Assembly (NCBI GenBank): GCA_947184155.2
Contig: CAMXCT020000804.1
Location: 134,501 to 198,500, forward strand
Length of the DNA stretch: 64,000 bases
Direction: 5' to 3'
Source of the DNA: Cladocopium goreaui
Taxonomy: Eukaryota; Sar; Dinophyceae; Suessiales; Symbiodiniaceae
Positions 54,690-64,000 of this stretch are shown piece by piece. Made by a program: the position numbers and the translations under genes. The notes beneath the pieces are model-generated. The model did no database searches, was not told the origin of the DNA, and saw only the letters and a list, made by a program, of their open reading frames with translations. Each line of letters starts with the position of its first letter. Within the stretch, counting starts at the first letter, position 1.

Positions 54690-56475
54690 TTTGGAAAATT
54701 GAGAGGATTTAAAGAATTAAATGATTTAATCCTTTTAATCCTTTTAATCCTCCAGAGCCTTTGGGGGATTAAAAGGATTAAACGGATTAAATCATGTAAT
54801 CCTTTTAATCCTTTTAATCCTCCAAAGCCTCTGGAGGATTAAAAGGATTAAACGGATTAAATGCTTGGTCCTCACATTGGGGTTCTGGGGGCTCTGGAGA
54901 ATTAAAAGGATTAAAAGGATTAAAAGGATTAAATGGATTAATCCTTTTAATCCTTTTAATCCTCCAGAAGCCTTGGGGATTTAAATTGATTAAATGATTC
55001 TTAATCCTTTTAATCTTTAATCCTCCAGATGCCCCCAGAACCCCAATTGTGTACGACCAAGCATTTAATCCTTTTAATCCGTTTAATCCCCCAAAGGCTC
55101 TGGAGGATTAAAAGGANNNNNNNNNNNNNNNNNNNNNNNNNNNNNNNNNNNNNNNNNNNNNNNNNNNNNNNNNNNNNNNNNNNNNNNNNNNNNNNNNNNN
55201 NNNNNNNNNNNNNNNNGATTAAAAGGATTAAAAAGGTATGAAAGGGATAAAAGGATTAAATCAGTTAATCCTTTTAATTACCTTTAATCCTTTTAAGCCT
55301 TTTAATCCTACAGAGCCCACCAGCAAGAACGCCCAATGTGAGGGACCAAGCATTTAATCCTTTTTAATCCTTTTGTCCCTCGAGGCTTGGAGGATAAAAA
55401 GGATTAAACGCGATGAAATGATTTAACCTTTTAATACTTCTTAATCTCAAAGCCTTTGGGGGATTAAAAGGATTAAAAGGATTAAATGATTTAATCCTTT
55501 TAATCCTTTTAATCCTCCAGAGCCTTTGGGGGATTAAACGGATTAAAAGGATTAAATGATTTAATCCTTTTAATCCTTTTAATCCTCCAGAGCCTTTGGG
55601 GGATTAAACGGATTAAAAGGATTAAATGATTTAATCCTTTTAATCCTCCGGAGCCTTTGGGGGATTAAATGGATTAAAAGGATTAAATGATTTAATCCTT
55701 TTAATCCTTTTAATCCTCCAGAGCTTTTGGGGGATTAAAAGGATTAAAAGGATTAAATCATTTAATCCTTTTAATCCCTTTAATCCTTTTAATTCTTTTA
55801 ATCCTCCAGAGCCCCCAGAACCACAATGTGAGGACCAAGCATTTAATCCTTTTAATCCTTTTAGTCCTCCAGAGGCTTTGGAGGATTAAAAGGATTAAAA
55901 GGATTAAATGATTTAATCCTTTTAATCCTTTTAATCCTCCAGAGCCTTTGGGGGATTAAATGGATTAAAAGGATTAAATCATTTATCCTTTTAATCCTTT
56001 TAATCCTCCAGAGCCCCCAGAACCCCAATGTGAGGACCAAGCATTTAATCCTTTTAATCCTTTTAATCCTCCAGAGCCTTTGGGGGATTAAATGGATTAA
56101 AAGGGATTAAATGATTTAATCCTTTTAATCCTTTTAATCCTCCAGAGCCTTTGGGGGATTAAAAGGATTAAAAGGATTAAATCATTTAATCCTTTTAATC
56201 CCTTTAATCCTTTTAATCCTTTTAATCCTCCAGAGCCCCCAGAACCCCAATGTGAGGACCAAGCATTTAATCCTTTTAATCCTTTTAATCCTCCAGTGCC
56301 CCCAGAACCCCAATGTGAGGACCACGCATTTAATCCTTTTAATCCTTTTAATCCTCCGGAGCCTTTGGGGGATTAAAAGGATTAAAAGGATTAAATCATT
56401 TAATCCAATGCTTGGGCCTTAGACTCCAGATCTCTGGGGGATTAAAAGGATTAAAAGGATTAAAAAGGATTACAT
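54690..56475. repeat. Palindromic GGATTAAAA / TTTTAATCC satellite
   Basis: Alternating blocks of GGATTAAAAGGATTAAA and its complement are joined by CTCCAGAGCC(T/C) ... GGGGGATTAAA and ATGATTTAATCC. Every unit can fold on itself. A longer unit containing CCCCCAGAACCCCAATGTGA-GGACCAAGCATTTAATCC recurs at about 55026, 55805, 56005, 56237 and 56295. Confidence 0.9.
55117..55216. other. Assembly gap, 100 N
   Basis: Exactly 100 N inside the satellite, the usual placeholder for a gap of unknown size. The true array is probably longer. Confidence 0.98.
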
Positions 56476-57200
56476 TTCGCGGCGGTTTCTTGGTTTTGCG
56501 CCCGCTTCTTGGCCTTTGCGCCTGTCTCTTGGCCTTTGCGCCTGTCTCTTGGCCTTTGCGCCTGATTCTTACATTTCGCGGCTGTTTCTTGGTTCTGCGC
56601 CTGTCTCTTGGCCTTTGCGCCTGTCTCTTGGCCTTTGCGCCTGTCTCTTGGCCTTTGCGCCTGCCTCTTGGCCTTTGCGCCTGTCTCTTGGCCTTTGCGC
56701 CTGTCTCTTGGCCTTTGCGCCTGTCTCTTGGCCTTTGCGCCTGTCTCTTGGCCTTTGCGCCTGTGGCCTTTGCGCCTGTCTCTTGGCCTTTGCGCCTGTC
56801 TCTTGGCCTTTGCGCCTGTCTCTTGGCCTTTGCGCCTGTCTCTTGGCCTTTGCGCCTGTCTCGTGGCCTTTGCGCCTTTCTCTTGGCCTTTGCGCCTTTC
56901 TCTTGGCCTTTGCGCCTGCTTCTTACTTTCGCGGCTCTTGGTTTTGCGCCTGCTCTTGGCCTTTGCGCCTGTCTCTTGGCCTTTGCGCCTGTCTCTTGGC
57001 CTTTGCGCCTGTCTCTTGGCCTTTGCGCCTGTCTCTTGGCCTTTGCGCCTGTCTCTTGGCCTTTGCGCCTGTCTCTTGGCCTTTGCGCCTGTCTCTTGGC
57101 CTTTGCGCCTGTCTCTTGGCCTTTGCGCCTGTCTCTTGGCCTTTGCGCCTGTCTCTTGGCCTTTGCGCCTGCTTCTTGGCCTTTGCGCCTGCTTCTTGGC
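56476..57200. repeat. 20-bp minisatellite GGCCTTTGCGCCTGTCTCTT
   Basis: About 33 head-to-tail units, most identical, with a few degenerate segments (56560-56600, 56920-56960). Because 20 is not divisible by 3, three units give a 20-residue period. No frame meets a stop, so long open frames appear on both strands (three on +, one of 260 codons on -). I regard these as artefacts. Confidence 0.9.
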
Positions 57201-57470
57201 TTTTGCCTTTGTATTTGCTTTGCTGGACTTACCTTTTAACATTTTTAAGCTTGTTTTTCAAGCTTCTGGTTGTACCTTTTTGTATATTCTTGTTCTTGGC
57301 TTGCGTTTTTCCCATTAACATATTATAATATATAGTTCTTTTTCTAAAACAGAAAACCTTTGAAATATGATGGCATAGTACATATGACATATTATTGATT
57401 TGGCAGGGACCATTCATGCTTCATTGTACAATCTAGACTGACGGATGCTGCGTGAGAAGCTAATAGACCG

Positions 57471-58266
57471 ACAAACAAGAGAGGTATAACAGCTCTGTTA
57501 GGGCAGTTGTCGTTTTGGCTACAAGCTAGAACCTACTCACCCTAAAAAGTTGCGAAAAGGGAGCCTTATCTGTCACCGAATTATATCGGATGCGGGGCTG
57601 GTGTTGCTGCTGTTGCATGTCGGTAGCGGAGCTGGTAGGGGAGCTGGTAGCGGAGTATTCCTAGCTGGTTTCGCGGGAGGGAATCACATGCTTGATGGTG
57701 CCTTTGTTTGCTTTGGGCAACACGGCCGAACTGTCTGCTGGAGATGGTCTATGAGAAACCAAAAGGCCAACAAACAAGAGAGGTATAACAGCTCTGTTAG
57801 GGCAGTTGTCGTTTTGGCTACAAGCTGGAACCCGCCCAGCCTAAAAAGTTGCGAAAAGGGAGCCTTATCTGTCACCGAATTATATCGGATGTGGGGCTGG
57901 TGTTGCTGCTGTTGCATGTCGGTAGAGGAGGTGGTAGGGGAGGTGGTAGCGGAGTATTCCTAGCTGGTGTCGCGGGAGGGAATCACATGCTTGATTGCTT
58001 GATGGTGCCTTTGTTTGCTTTGGGCAACACGGCCGAACTGTCTGCTGGAGATGGTCTATGAGAAACCAAAAGGCCGACAAACAAGAGAGGTATAACAGCT
58101 CTGTTAGGGCAGTTGTCGTTTTGGCTACAAGCTAGAACCCACCCACCCTAAAAAGTTGCGAAAAGGGAGCCTTATCGGTCACCGAATTATATCGGATGTG
58201 GGGCTGGTGTTGCTGCTGTTGCATGTCAGTAGCGGAGCTGGTAGGGGAGCTGGTAGCGGAGTATTC
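57471..58266. repeat. Left subterminal tandem array, 299-307 bp units x 2.7
   Basis: Units start ACAAACAAGAGAGGTATAAC at 57471, 57770 and 58077. The second unit has an 8-bp insertion (TTGATTGC duplication), and the third stops at GTAGCGGAGTATTC just before the transposase gene. Confidence 0.9.
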
Positions 58267-58319
58267 AAGATTCTGCGCTGGTCACCCGCGTAGAAAAAAG
58301 ATTGAGGGTGTACATATCT

Positions 58320-60590
58320 ATGCTCAGGAATCATTGTGATACATTGCATGCCTCAGACTTCTTGGGTGAGATTCCCAACCCATGCGATGGGGGGATAAGC
58401 AAGAGGGCTTGGGAGTCGCAGGTGATGCTGTGCAGACAGAAGCTTCGGGAATTCAAACAGGGTCATGATGTTCAAGGCGGCAGCTCAGATGATAAGCAAG
58501 GCGGTGCAAGTTCTGACGACGATGACGAGGGCGGAGAGCCAGCAGAGCCCCGCTTCGTGATCGACGACGAGGGCCAAATCACTTTCCAAGACATCATCAA
58601 AGATTCCTTGGAGGAGGAAGTTCATGCTTTCATGGAAGAAATTGAGCACAACAACATTCGGAAGATGCACGGTGCATACTGTTGCCCTGTCTGCCCTTTC
58701 CGAGCTTTTGGTCGATTGTGCCAGCTCTCTGATCACCTGAGGCGCCATCATGTCGCCGCCAAGCAGTTTGTGTGCTCAGGAAAGAAGCAGTTAAAAGTGA
58801 TTTTGGCCTTGCACGATTCAGATTCTGTCCGCAAAGAGAACGGTGCAGACTACTTGTTTCGCAGTGCCATGCTCCTTAGAACTCAAGTGGTTCCTCCTCT
58901 CGACCGCAACAAGAGTTTTATTGACAAGAACCTACGCCTGCTGCTAGAGAAAGACGGTCCAAGATATGTCAACCAAAAGGCCCTTGGAGAACAAATCGTT
59001 GCCCGCAGAGTGTTGAACATCTATTACGACAAATCCTTTGCCGAAATGGTCTACAGGGAAATTGTCTTGCACCATTCGAGTGTTCCTTGGCAGCAGCAGA
59101 ACATGCACGTGCAATGTCATCGTTTTAACTTGTGTCAGAGCTGGATCATATTTTTTTACGGTGTCAACCATGCCTTGGAATGATGTTCATAGTTCTTTTC
59201 TGAGGTCAAGAGCATTTGGCCTCGTGTACATTTGCGGGCTTTGGAAGCCGGCAACATGCTTGGGAACTTGTACCCTTCCCATACACGTCATTGGTGGCCT
59301 CTTGTGGAGGACATCTACATGTCCTATCAAGTCCAAAGCTTGAAGAGCTCCATCTTCAAAACTTTGGAACACAGTCAGGAATTCTTGTGCTTGTCCATTG
59401 ATGCTACACTCAAAGTCTGCATGACTGTGCAGGGACAAGCAAACTATAGAGCATCGGCCCAAACCCGAAATGTGGCTTGCTTTGATGATGAGCATTCTTT
59501 GAGAAGGGTGCTGACTATCAGGGGGCGTACCGGTGCCGTCTTAGGCATGGTTCCTGTTCCGAGTGAAGAGTCACCAAAGATCAAGGAATCTCTGCGCAAT
59601 CTTTTCTCCAACCAGGCATTGTTCCAGGTTCGATATTTAGCTACGGACAACCCCTCTCCTAAGCTCTTCCGCGAGTTGAAAGAGATCTGCCCAAACCTGA
59701 GCTGGCTCTCCTTGGATCCTGTTCATCTGGCCATTGTCTACGAATATGCCCAGTGGGGGAAGAAGACGGCTGGATCGAAAGTTCTACGGTGTTTGCTACA
59801 TAAGATGAACCAGGTAGCCCCGAACATGCGTTCCAGCTCTTGGGGGCCCCTCTTCACTGGCACCGCACCGCCAAGCCTGACTCGCGATGAAGAGCGGGCA
59901 CGACATCTCATCACTGACGGCAGCATGGGCGCAACCAGGGCCAAACGCATCCTGGACAACCTTCATCCAGATTCGCCTTTGTTCTGCCGAATCACCTTCA
60001 TTGAGGCATTAGCCGCCCTTTGTGCAACGTACCCACATGAGGTGAAAGTGACAGGCTCCAACAAAGAAATTAGGAAGGTTCTTTGGGCAGCCACAGCACC
60101 AGATAGATTGGAATGGCTGATGAACAACCTCCGTGTGCGGCACGATCTAACCCCTCTAGAGCGGGGGTTGCTGCCAAGCGGCACGTCCTCTAATGAGTCC
60201 CTTCATGCCGAGATAAATTCGTGGACTAAGTCCATCCGTTCACTGCACCAGAGCACACTGCGGCTGAAGCTTGAAATTATGCAGTTTGGCAAGGTGCTCG
60301 CCCATCATGTCGCCTCGTGTTTTCCTACGGTGGAGCAGACTTCAGAAGCTGTCCTGCTTGCGCGGGCAGTGGCCACTGATGTCTGGACCGATGCCACCTG
60401 GCAAAACTGTTGCTCGTCTGCCAAGGCACCTGTACCTTTGCATCGGGCGCGGCAAGCGGAAGCCAGAAAGGTACAGAAGTGGAAGCAAACAATCCCCATG
60501 AAGAGACGCGGAAAGAGGACAGTCCACTCTGTCAAACGTGTGCACTCGATTCGATCTTCCGGCGTCAAGCCGAAAAGGCTTCGACGATAG
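58320..60590 (+). CDS. C2H2-finger DDE transposase (two exons)
   Basis: Exon 1 is 58320-59108 (ATG, MLRNHCDTLHASDF). Exon 2 is 59205-60590. The intron is 59109-59204 (GTGCAA...TCTGAG|, 96 bp, phase 0/0). The join gives 724 aa. The N-part has an acidic stretch and a C2H2 finger, CPVCPFRAF...LSDHLRRHH (C-x2-C-x12-H-x3-H, about residues 122-142). The catalytic core has LCLSIDATLKVC (D329), YLATDNPSPKLF (D411), LSLDPVHLAIVYEYAQWGKK (a DxxH...W element as in Mutator/IS256-type enzymes) and GLLPSGTSSNESLHAEINSW (E594 candidate). The C-terminus is basic (KRRGKRTVHSVKRVHS, then SSGVKPKRLRR). All three acidic residues are present and no frame break is visible, so the gene may be intact. Confidence 0.7.
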
Positions 60591-60676
60591 CGTGCAGCAG
60601 TGCATCGGATTGGCGATCTTCCGGCGTCAAGCCGAAAAGGCTTCGACGATAGCGTGCAGCAGTGCATCGGACTGGA
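60553..60676 (+). repeat. 62-bp tandem duplication across the transposase stop codon
   Basis: Two adjoining copies of GATCTTCCGGCGTCAAGCCG-AAAAGGCTTCGACGATAGCG-TGCAGCAGTGCATCGGA.TGG start at 60553 and 60615. The first contains the last codons and stop of the transposase. Confidence 0.9.
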
Positions 60677-60899
60677 GAAAAGAAAGTCCAAGCCTCTGTT
60701 CATGCATATGTGACATGTGTGTTGCAGATGTGTTTGCAAGTCCGAAGCGATGCAAGTCTTGTGCCACCTTCCTTGTTTAGTTTTTGCAACAGTCTCACCA
60801 AGTGCCCTGGTAGGCTTGCAAGGGTTCACTGCAATCGAGGAGGCACGATTGGGGCCTGTGGTTGGTGTTGCCTGGCTTGTTCCAATATGGACCGCGTTG

Positions 60900-61690
60900 T
60901 CGGGTTAACGAAGCGTTGACAAGGAGCTTCGCGTGCCCAACCATCAGCAATCGCCCAACAGCACAAGCCAGCACGTCCGTTTTCCCACCCAGCCCTCCCA
61001 TCCATGATTGCTGCCACCACGGACATGGAGGCTGAAACAACCCATCCCATATCCATGAATGAAGAAACGAAAATGTCATACTCACGCAGAGCGCTGCAGT
61101 AGGTTGTGGGTAAACATGTTCCGTTGAAAAAGTCGATATTTTGTCTGCCCAACCTTTGGCAGAGCTTTTTCAGCAAGCGTGCAGCAGTTTTCCGCCCAGC
61201 CTTCCCGTCCATAGTCGCCACCATGGACATAGGCTGAAACAGATCTATCCCATATCCACGGATGAAGAAACCAAAACGTCATGCTCACGCAGAGCGCTGC
61301 TGGAGGTTGTGTTTAAACATGTTCCGTCGAAAAAACTAGAAAGTGCCCAGCCTTTGGCGGAACTTTTTCAGCAAACTTGAAGCAGTTTTCCCGCCCAGCC
61401 TTCCCGCCCATTGAAGTCACCACCGTGGAAATGGAGGCTGCAACAGATCCATCCCATACCCATGGATGAAGAAACCAAAACGTTATATCCACGCAGAGCG
61501 CTGCAGGAGGTTGTGGATGAACATGTTCAGTTTCAAAAGATTCTGCGTGCCCAGCCCTTCATCTGAGCTTTGCAGCAAGGGCGCAGCAACGAGCAAGCCA
61601 GTACATGTGTTTAACAGTCCCACCCTCCCATCCCAGTTACTGTCTCCGATCAACGTCCAGCGCTTCGGAAAGTCTCGCGCGATTATACAC
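60900..61690. repeat. Right subterminal tandem array, 203-204 bp units x ~3.8
   Basis: Units share ACGCAGAGCGCTGC (61084, 61287, 61491), AACATGTTC, TTTTTCAGCAA, TTTTCC..CCCAGCC.TCCC and a GGATGAAGAAACCAAAACGT block. The first and last units are partial. Confidence 0.85.
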
Positions 61691-61883
61691 ATGTTTGCTG
61701 TAGCGCTCATTAGATTGAAGAAGATGCCTTTCTAGGCCAACGAACGAAATAGACCCCAAAGGTCCCTGCCACATATATCCAATTCATATCACTGAATTAG
61801 CCAATTACATACTTTGTCAATATCCCAAAAACATCCCAACACAAAGAATATGGTGTTAGCAAGTTCCCAAGTGTCCCAAATGT

Positions 61884-61988
61884 TACCCTCTGGTAATTTA
61901 ACATAGCTATTGAAAATGGCCATTTTATAGTGGATTTACCCATTAAAAATTGTGATTTTCCATAGTTATGTTAGTTTACCAGAGGGTA
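61884..61988. mobile_element. Family A element, 105 bp, opposite internal orientation
   Basis: TACCCTCTGGTAATTTAACA ... ATTGTGATTTTCCATAGTTA ... TTAGTTTACCAGAGGGTA. The internal asymmetric part is inverted relative to 47170. A partial second copy lies at 62150-62233 (ends TTAAATAACCAGATGGTA). Confidence 0.85.
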
Positions 61989-62322
61989 TGTCCCATATGT
62001 CCAACATGTTATATCCATTTATATCCCAAGTAGCCACCATAGTCCCACTGAAAATTTTAGCTGCCGAGGTCCTACACACAGAGCTGCCAAAGACTGGGGA
62101 CCAACAGCCAGTCCTCAAGGTGCCGAACTCGCGTTTTGGAGGTTGAGTTTGCCATGGAAAATGGCCCACTTATAGTTGGTTTACCTATTAAAAATGGTGA
62201 TTTTCCATGGCTATGTTAAATAACCAGATGGTATCATTATCTATAAATAGTGGAATTTCAAGATCCATGTTTGATTAGCGCAGGGTATCGTAGGCAGATA
62301 GAGGTATAAAGAATTGATATTG

Positions 62323-62410
62323 GTTGGCGGTTTCGATCATGACCTTGCGACTGTCCATCCAACAAATGGCATGATGATCTGCATCTCAGAGGGGTTGAAA
62401 CTGACAAATG
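62323..62410. repeat. Degenerate family B element
   Basis: GGTTGGCGGTTTCGATCATGAC ... CATCTCAGAGGGGTTGAAACTGACAA. Confidence 0.45.
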
Positions 62411-62756
62411 TCCGGGTTGATGTGGTAAAACCAGTAGTAAACCATCCCCAATGACTTACTATTCGGAATAGGTTAAAGCATGCCGCAACTGCAGGTTCAT
62501 AAAATTGGTTTTACCACGTGGCTATGTCCCGTAGCCCCTTAAAAATGTCGGGTGATCACAAGATTTTGGAGGGCCAGATGAATCCATATGGCTGCCACAA
62601 TGCCCCCAATTGTCCCAATTTCCAGGGACCCTCCCGGAATAGATCCAACAGTCCAACACTAAACCTTGGCTTTCAGGGTGGTATTCCATGACGGTACAGG
62701 TCGTATGGAATTGCTCCCTACCTGCTCCACAACTCGTTGCGCATTTTGTTGCATAG
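62411..62756. other. Intron-like DNA
   Basis: No exon seen before the acceptor at 62756. Confidence 0.35.
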
Positions 62757-62804
62757 GCCGAGGCAGATCGTGTGGTGGAATTTGCCAAGCGTTATGTGGC
62801 TGAG
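62757..62804 (+). CDS. Exon of a further host gene (AEADRVVEFAKRYVAE)
   Basis: TTTTGTTGCATAG| then 16 codons then GAG|GTGCCG. Phase 0/0. The frame continues open (VPPGKEWDASLPLLATSSGQ), so the exon may be longer. Compatible with the exon at 63341; a charged stretch LQKEENLN after CTCTCGCAG| at about 63218 may lie between them. Confidence 0.5.
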
Positions 62805-63340
62805 GTGCCGCCTGGGAAGGAATGGGACGCATCCCTTCCACTCTTAGCAACCTCTTCTGGTCAAGATAGATTTAAACGATTTTAAACGCCCAAGTTCTGA
62901 TAGTTTCTAGTGTGCGTGGTGCAAATCCAATCCTAAATAGTGGGAAATCAATGAAAATCAAAGATGTTCTGTATTTCCTGGGCTTATTATATTGAAAACG
63001 AATTGATTTGCCATGTCAATGGTTGGGTTTTAGGGCAAATGTACGGGAAATTGTGCTTTTAACTGCCATATACAGGGTGGTCCTGCAAATTGTATTCTTC
63101 CTTTGTGGCAATCAGCAGGGTTGACTGGTGACCCAACGCCTAGACACCTTCATGGAATGATTATTGTATTTATTTTGCTGGAAAATTGTGGTTGTATTTA
63201 TTTTGCTCTCGCAGAGCTGCAAAAAGAGGAGAATCTGAATATATGCCTATATATATATATACATGTGTATCAACATATATGTACAATTATGTACATATAT
63301 GTATATTATATATATATGGAAGTATTTGATGATGATGCAG

Positions 63341-63412
63341 CTTGTTGACTGGCAACTTAGGAACCATAAAGTTTACCAGAAACTCACCGCAGAGGTCTCC
63401 GAAAATCAGTGA
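63341..63412 (+). CDS. Probable terminal exon (LVDWQLRNHKVYQKLTAEVS...)
   Basis: GATGATGCAG| then 23 codons ending in SENQ and TGA at 63410-63412, phase 0. The short helical C-terminus is consistent with the exon at 62757. Confidence 0.45.
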   Translation, partial: LVDWQLRNHKVYQKLTAEVSENQ

Positions 63413-64000
63413 GCCAGCGATTTCACCATGCGAAGATGGTGGTGGCCGCTGCTGCGATTTCACCAAAAAAAACAGGTTGGTGAAAGGTGACTCAGAGATA
63501 GCCTTTGTTCGGAAAAACCCTCTGGGCTATAGAAAAACACCATATTTTTTAACAAGTCAATCAGGGTTTTGATCATCTATTCTTTCGGGTGATTTCCATA
63601 GCTGTTGTTAGATAACCAGAGGGAAAGCTGGTACCGAGATGGAGGAACACGTGGTCCCTGCTTGAAAAAATACTTCACAAGATGATCCCTTACTGTATTG
63701 ACTGACAGTGTTGAGGACGGGTTGGAATCATCATATGTTTTTAATCCACGGCGAAGTGAAAGTGGGACCTAAACCATGGGGTTAGCAAGTGGCTCACCTG
63801 AAACAAAATAGGTCCCATTCAAGTGATGTATCCCACCATTTCTTCCCATCAGATCTTTTCTTTTCCCTCAATCAAACACGGCAAAGCAACATCGTGCTTC
63901 CCATCCTTCAATATCCTTCATATAGTTCGATGGTTTCCACATTATTCCACATTATCAAATGATTGGTTTAAGGGAAAATCTACAGGAAACCATGGTTTTT
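63413..64000. other. No gene; degenerate family A element at 63520-63624
   Basis: CTATAGAAAAACACCATATTTTTTAACAAG ... GTGATTTCCATAGCTGTTGTTAGATAACCAGAGGG is a decayed family A copy. Nothing else is recognised to the end of the window. Confidence 0.4.

Larger units (their letters stand above)
57401..61771 (+). mobile_element. 4.4-kb DNA transposon with 14-bp TIRs
   Basis: Left TGGCAGGGACCATT (57401-57414) and right AAAGGTCCCTGCCA (61758-61771) are inverse at 13 of 14 bases. The unit contains tandem arrays just inside both ends (about 300-bp units on the left, 203-bp units on the right) and one transposase gene between them. Internal subterminal arrays are typical of Mutator-like elements, among others. 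No target duplication is evident. Confidence 0.6.

Noticed and set aside
56476..57200. CRISPR-like regular repeats
   Set aside because: Units are contiguous with no spacers, and the genome is eukaryotic.
56412..57328. Four overlapping open frames of 236-275 codons on both strands
   Set aside because: All come from the 20-bp minisatellite, whose unit contains no stop in those frames.

Overview
The window looks like nuclear DNA of a dinoflagellate (inference). All convincing coding sequence lies on the + strand. Short exons encoding charged, K/R/E/D-rich protein sit in long A+T-rich introns. Many exons fit only if GC or GA 5' splice sites are allowed beside GT, with the AG|G junctions known from dinoflagellates. 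Hundreds of bases of degenerate TTTAGGG-type repeat are present, and two families of ~100-bp inverted-repeat elements are scattered through the introns. No rRNA, tRNA, CRISPR array or prokaryotic operon was seen. The species cannot be named from this sequence alone.

Layout. (1) 2.5-22.1 kb and 42.0-45.0 kb hold a series of micro-exons that probably belong to one large host gene for an acidic/basic, RD- and KSRE-repeat nuclear protein of splicing-factor-like composition. A chain of compatible exons continues at 45.4-49.6 kb and more isolated exons lie at 50.1-53.6 kb. (2) Between two of these exons lies an 18.7-kb unit (22502-41193) bounded by 36-bp terminal inverted repeats (32/36 identical). 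It carries about five + strand genes: a DDE/RNase H-like transposase in two parts, a paired CCHC zinc-finger protein or domain, a large ORF with the second half of the transposase, a cytosine-C5 methyltransferase-like protein, an acidic protein, and a coiled-coil protein with a cupin-like tail. (3) 54.7-57.2 kb is satellite DNA: a palindromic GGATTAAAA array with a 100-N assembly gap, followed by a 20-bp minisatellite. (4) 57401-61771 is a second, smaller transposon with 14-bp inverted repeats, tandem arrays at both ends and a two-exon C2H2-finger/DDE transposase. (5) 61.9-64 kb returns to A+T-rich DNA with small inverted-repeat elements and the apparent 3' exons of another gene.

How the parts fit. 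The most interesting object is the 18.7-kb unit. It looks like a very large cut-and-paste DNA transposon that brings its own DNA-methyltransferase-like gene and sits inside an intron of a host gene. The second notable theme is the ~105-bp elements. Their terminal repeats read CTG|GT at one end and AC CAG| at the other, so each carries a potential splice donor and acceptor, as expected of introner-type intron-generating elements. Exon boundaries were inferred by eye from reading frame and splice-like sequence; none is supported by transcript data here.
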